Source: Aequorivita lipolytica (GTDB taxonomy: Bacteria > Bacteroidota > Bacteroidia > Flavobacteriales > Flavobacteriaceae). From it: 64,000 nt of DNA. Location: NCBI RefSeq assembly GCF_007997135.1, contig NZ_VORU01000004.1, forward strand, positions 1 to 64,000, in the 5' to 3' direction. A program made the translations under genes and the position numbers. The notes beneath the pieces are model-generated. The model had not been told where the DNA came from. It saw nothing but the letters and a program-made list of their open reading frames with translations, and did no database searches. Below, piece by piece: positions 62,885-64,000 of the stretch (within the stretch, counting starts at the first letter, position 1; each line of letters begins with the position of its first letter).

Positions 62885-64000
62885 ATGACCGACAACAATA
62901 AAAAACTGCAAGAAATAATTTCCGAAGCAAAAAAAGGCGGTGGAGAAAAGCGCATTACAAAACAGCACGAAAAGAAAAAACTCACCGCCCGCGAACGCGT
63001 AGAATATCTTTTGGATGAAGGCTCTTTTGAAGAAATGGGCATTCTCGTCACCCACCGAACCACCGATTTCGATATGCAAAAGGAATTGTATTACGGCGAT
63101 GGAGTTGTTACGGGCTACGGAACAATCAATGGCCGTTTGGTATATGTTTTTGCACAGGATTTTACGGTTTTTGGTGGTGCACTCTCTGAAACACACGCTG
63201 AGAAAATCTGTAAAATAATGGATCATGCCGTGAGTGTTGGTGCGCCAATAATTGGTTTGAACGATTCGGGTGGGGCGCGTATTCAGGAAGGCGTTCGTTC
63301 TTTGGGCGGGTATGCAGATATCTTTTACAGGAACGTACAGGCTTCTGGCGTTGTTCCACAGATTTCGGCAATTATGGGGCCGTGTGCTGGTGGCGCAGTT
63401 TATTCACCAGCGATGACAGACTTCACTTTGATGGTGCAGGATAGCAGTTATATGTTTGTTACGGGACCGAACGTGGTAAAAACTGTTACCAATGAAAACG
63501 TAACTTCGGAAGAATTGGGCGGCGCACGAACGCACGCCACTAAAAGCGGAGTTACACATTTCACCGCTGCGAATGATATTGTGTGTTTGGAACAAATTAA
63601 AACCTTGCTCAGTTATCTTCCGCAGAACAATAAAACAGTAACAGAGAAATTGCCGTTTGAAGCTGTTGATGAATTTCGGGATGAGCTGGAAACCATCGTT
63701 CCGGATTCCGCCAACAAGCCCTATGATATGCACGACGTAATCAATGGAATAATTGACGAAGATTCCTTTTTTGAAGTGCATAAGGATTACGCAGAAAATA
63801 TTATAGTTGGTTTTGCAAGACTTGGCGGAAGAAGCATCGGTATTGTTGCAAACCAACCTATGAGTTTAGCGGGCGTTTTGGATGTGGACAGTTCCAAAAA
63901 AGGCGCGCGGTTTACGCGTTTCTGCGATTGTTTTAATATTCCGTTATTGGTTTTGGTTGATGTTCCGGGCTTTCTTCCGGGAACGGACCAAGAATGGAAT
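62885..64000 (+). CDS. Acyl-CoA carboxylase carboxyltransferase (beta) subunit, partial
   Basis: The frame opens at the ATG at 62885 ([20 protein letters not shown]) and runs off the window end after 372 codons; full-length relatives are ~510-540 residues. It has [60 protein letters not shown] and [18 protein letters not shown] (the oxyanion-forming crotonase-like fold), then [13 protein letters not shown] at the edge. It transfers CO2 from carboxybiotin to propionyl-CoA or a related acyl-CoA. Last gene seen of the carrier-accC operon. Confidence 0.96.
   Translation, partial: MTDNNKKLQEIISEAKKGGGEKRITKQHEKKKLTARERVEYLLDEGSFEEMGILVTHRTTDFDMQKELYYGDGVVTGYGTINGRLVYVFAQDFTVFGGALSETHAEKICKIMDHAVSVGAPIIGLNDSGGARIQEGVRSLGGYADIFYRNVQASGVVPQISAIMGPCAGGAVYSPAMTDFTLMVQDSSYMFVTGPNVVKTVTNENVTSEELGGARTHATKSGVTHFTAANDIVCLEQIKTLLSYLPQNNKTVTEKLPFEAVDEFRDELETIVPDSANKPYDMHDVINGIIDEDSFFEVHKDYAENIIVGFARLGGRSIGIVANQPMSLAGVLDVDSSKKGARFTRFCDCFNIPLLVLVDVPGFLPGTDQEWN

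Overview
The window is a 64 kb piece of a Bacteroidota chromosome, almost certainly family Flavobacteriaceae. This is inferred from AT-rich DNA, TAnnTTTG-type -7 promoter elements, type IX secretion (T9SS) C-terminal sorting domains, SKDD-type surface lipoproteins, a TonB receptor/DUF4249 pair, a long-form GAPDH, a monomeric isocitrate dehydrogenase and the gene order parA-parB-DUF5683-dapB-lepB. The genus cannot be fixed from sequence alone. The window opens in the 3' end of a 5S rRNA (end of an rRNA operon) and closes inside an acyl-CoA carboxylase beta-subunit gene.

Layout. 0.5-4.8 kb: a minus-strand run of DUF6095, murQ (cell-wall recycling), a DUF4249 lipoprotein and a TonB-dependent receptor. 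4.8-9.7 kb: icd, a probable structured RNA, rplS and trmD, with a PIN/antitoxin module lying between the usually adjacent rplS and trmD. 9.8-16.3 kb: a GNAT, an AsmA-like DUF748 protein and three tandem paralogous surface lipoproteins (cadherin-like plus L-domain repeats). 16.4-24.9 kb: gap, htrA, dapF-GNAT-mltG, an M28 peptidase lipoprotein and a persulfide dioxygenase-rhodanese fusion. 25-31 kb: a T9SS DUF4397 protein, stress-type small proteins (DUF2383, DUF421, a 47-residue basic ORF), an FAD oxidoreductase, and a Sir2/HEAT-like/DUF1801 operon. 30.6-37.3 kb: trmH, rdgB, a DEAD-box helicase with a structured leader, a GNAT, a carboxypeptidase-regulatory-like protein and an aldehyde dehydrogenase. 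37.3-42.9 kb: secreted proteins (VCBS/T9SS, an M43 metalloprotease with a frameshifted signal peptide, a T9SS lipase-like protein, a 2H-phosphoesterase lipoprotein). 42.9-47.6 kb: an NAD(P)-binding protein and a cassette of DUF1704/QEGLA peptidase, ATP-grasp ligase and aspartoacylase-like zinc hydrolase. 47.8-53.6 kb: an SDR and the parAB-DUF5683-dapB-lepB housekeeping cluster. 53.6-60.7 kb: a PQQ-type sugar dehydrogenase lipoprotein and an 1832-residue protein joining two alpha/beta hydrolases, an uncharacterised middle region, a CHAT caspase-like protease and a helical C-terminus. 60.9-64 kb: a biotin-dependent carboxylase operon (carrier, biotin carboxylase, carboxyltransferase).

Most of the window is ordinary core genome. 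The two places most likely to hold an under-described system are the 1832-residue CHAT/hydrolase protein (55.2-60.7 kb) and the DUF1704/ATP-grasp/aspartoacylase cassette (43.7-47.6 kb). The latter pairs a ligase and a peptidase from the fold families that in eukaryotes add and remove the C-terminal tyrosine of tubulin. A second theme is the non-coding DNA: hexamer (GAAATC) arrays at four loci, long imperfect inverted repeats, short-unit repeats and two probable slippage events at gene starts (40.2 kb and 44.6 kb).
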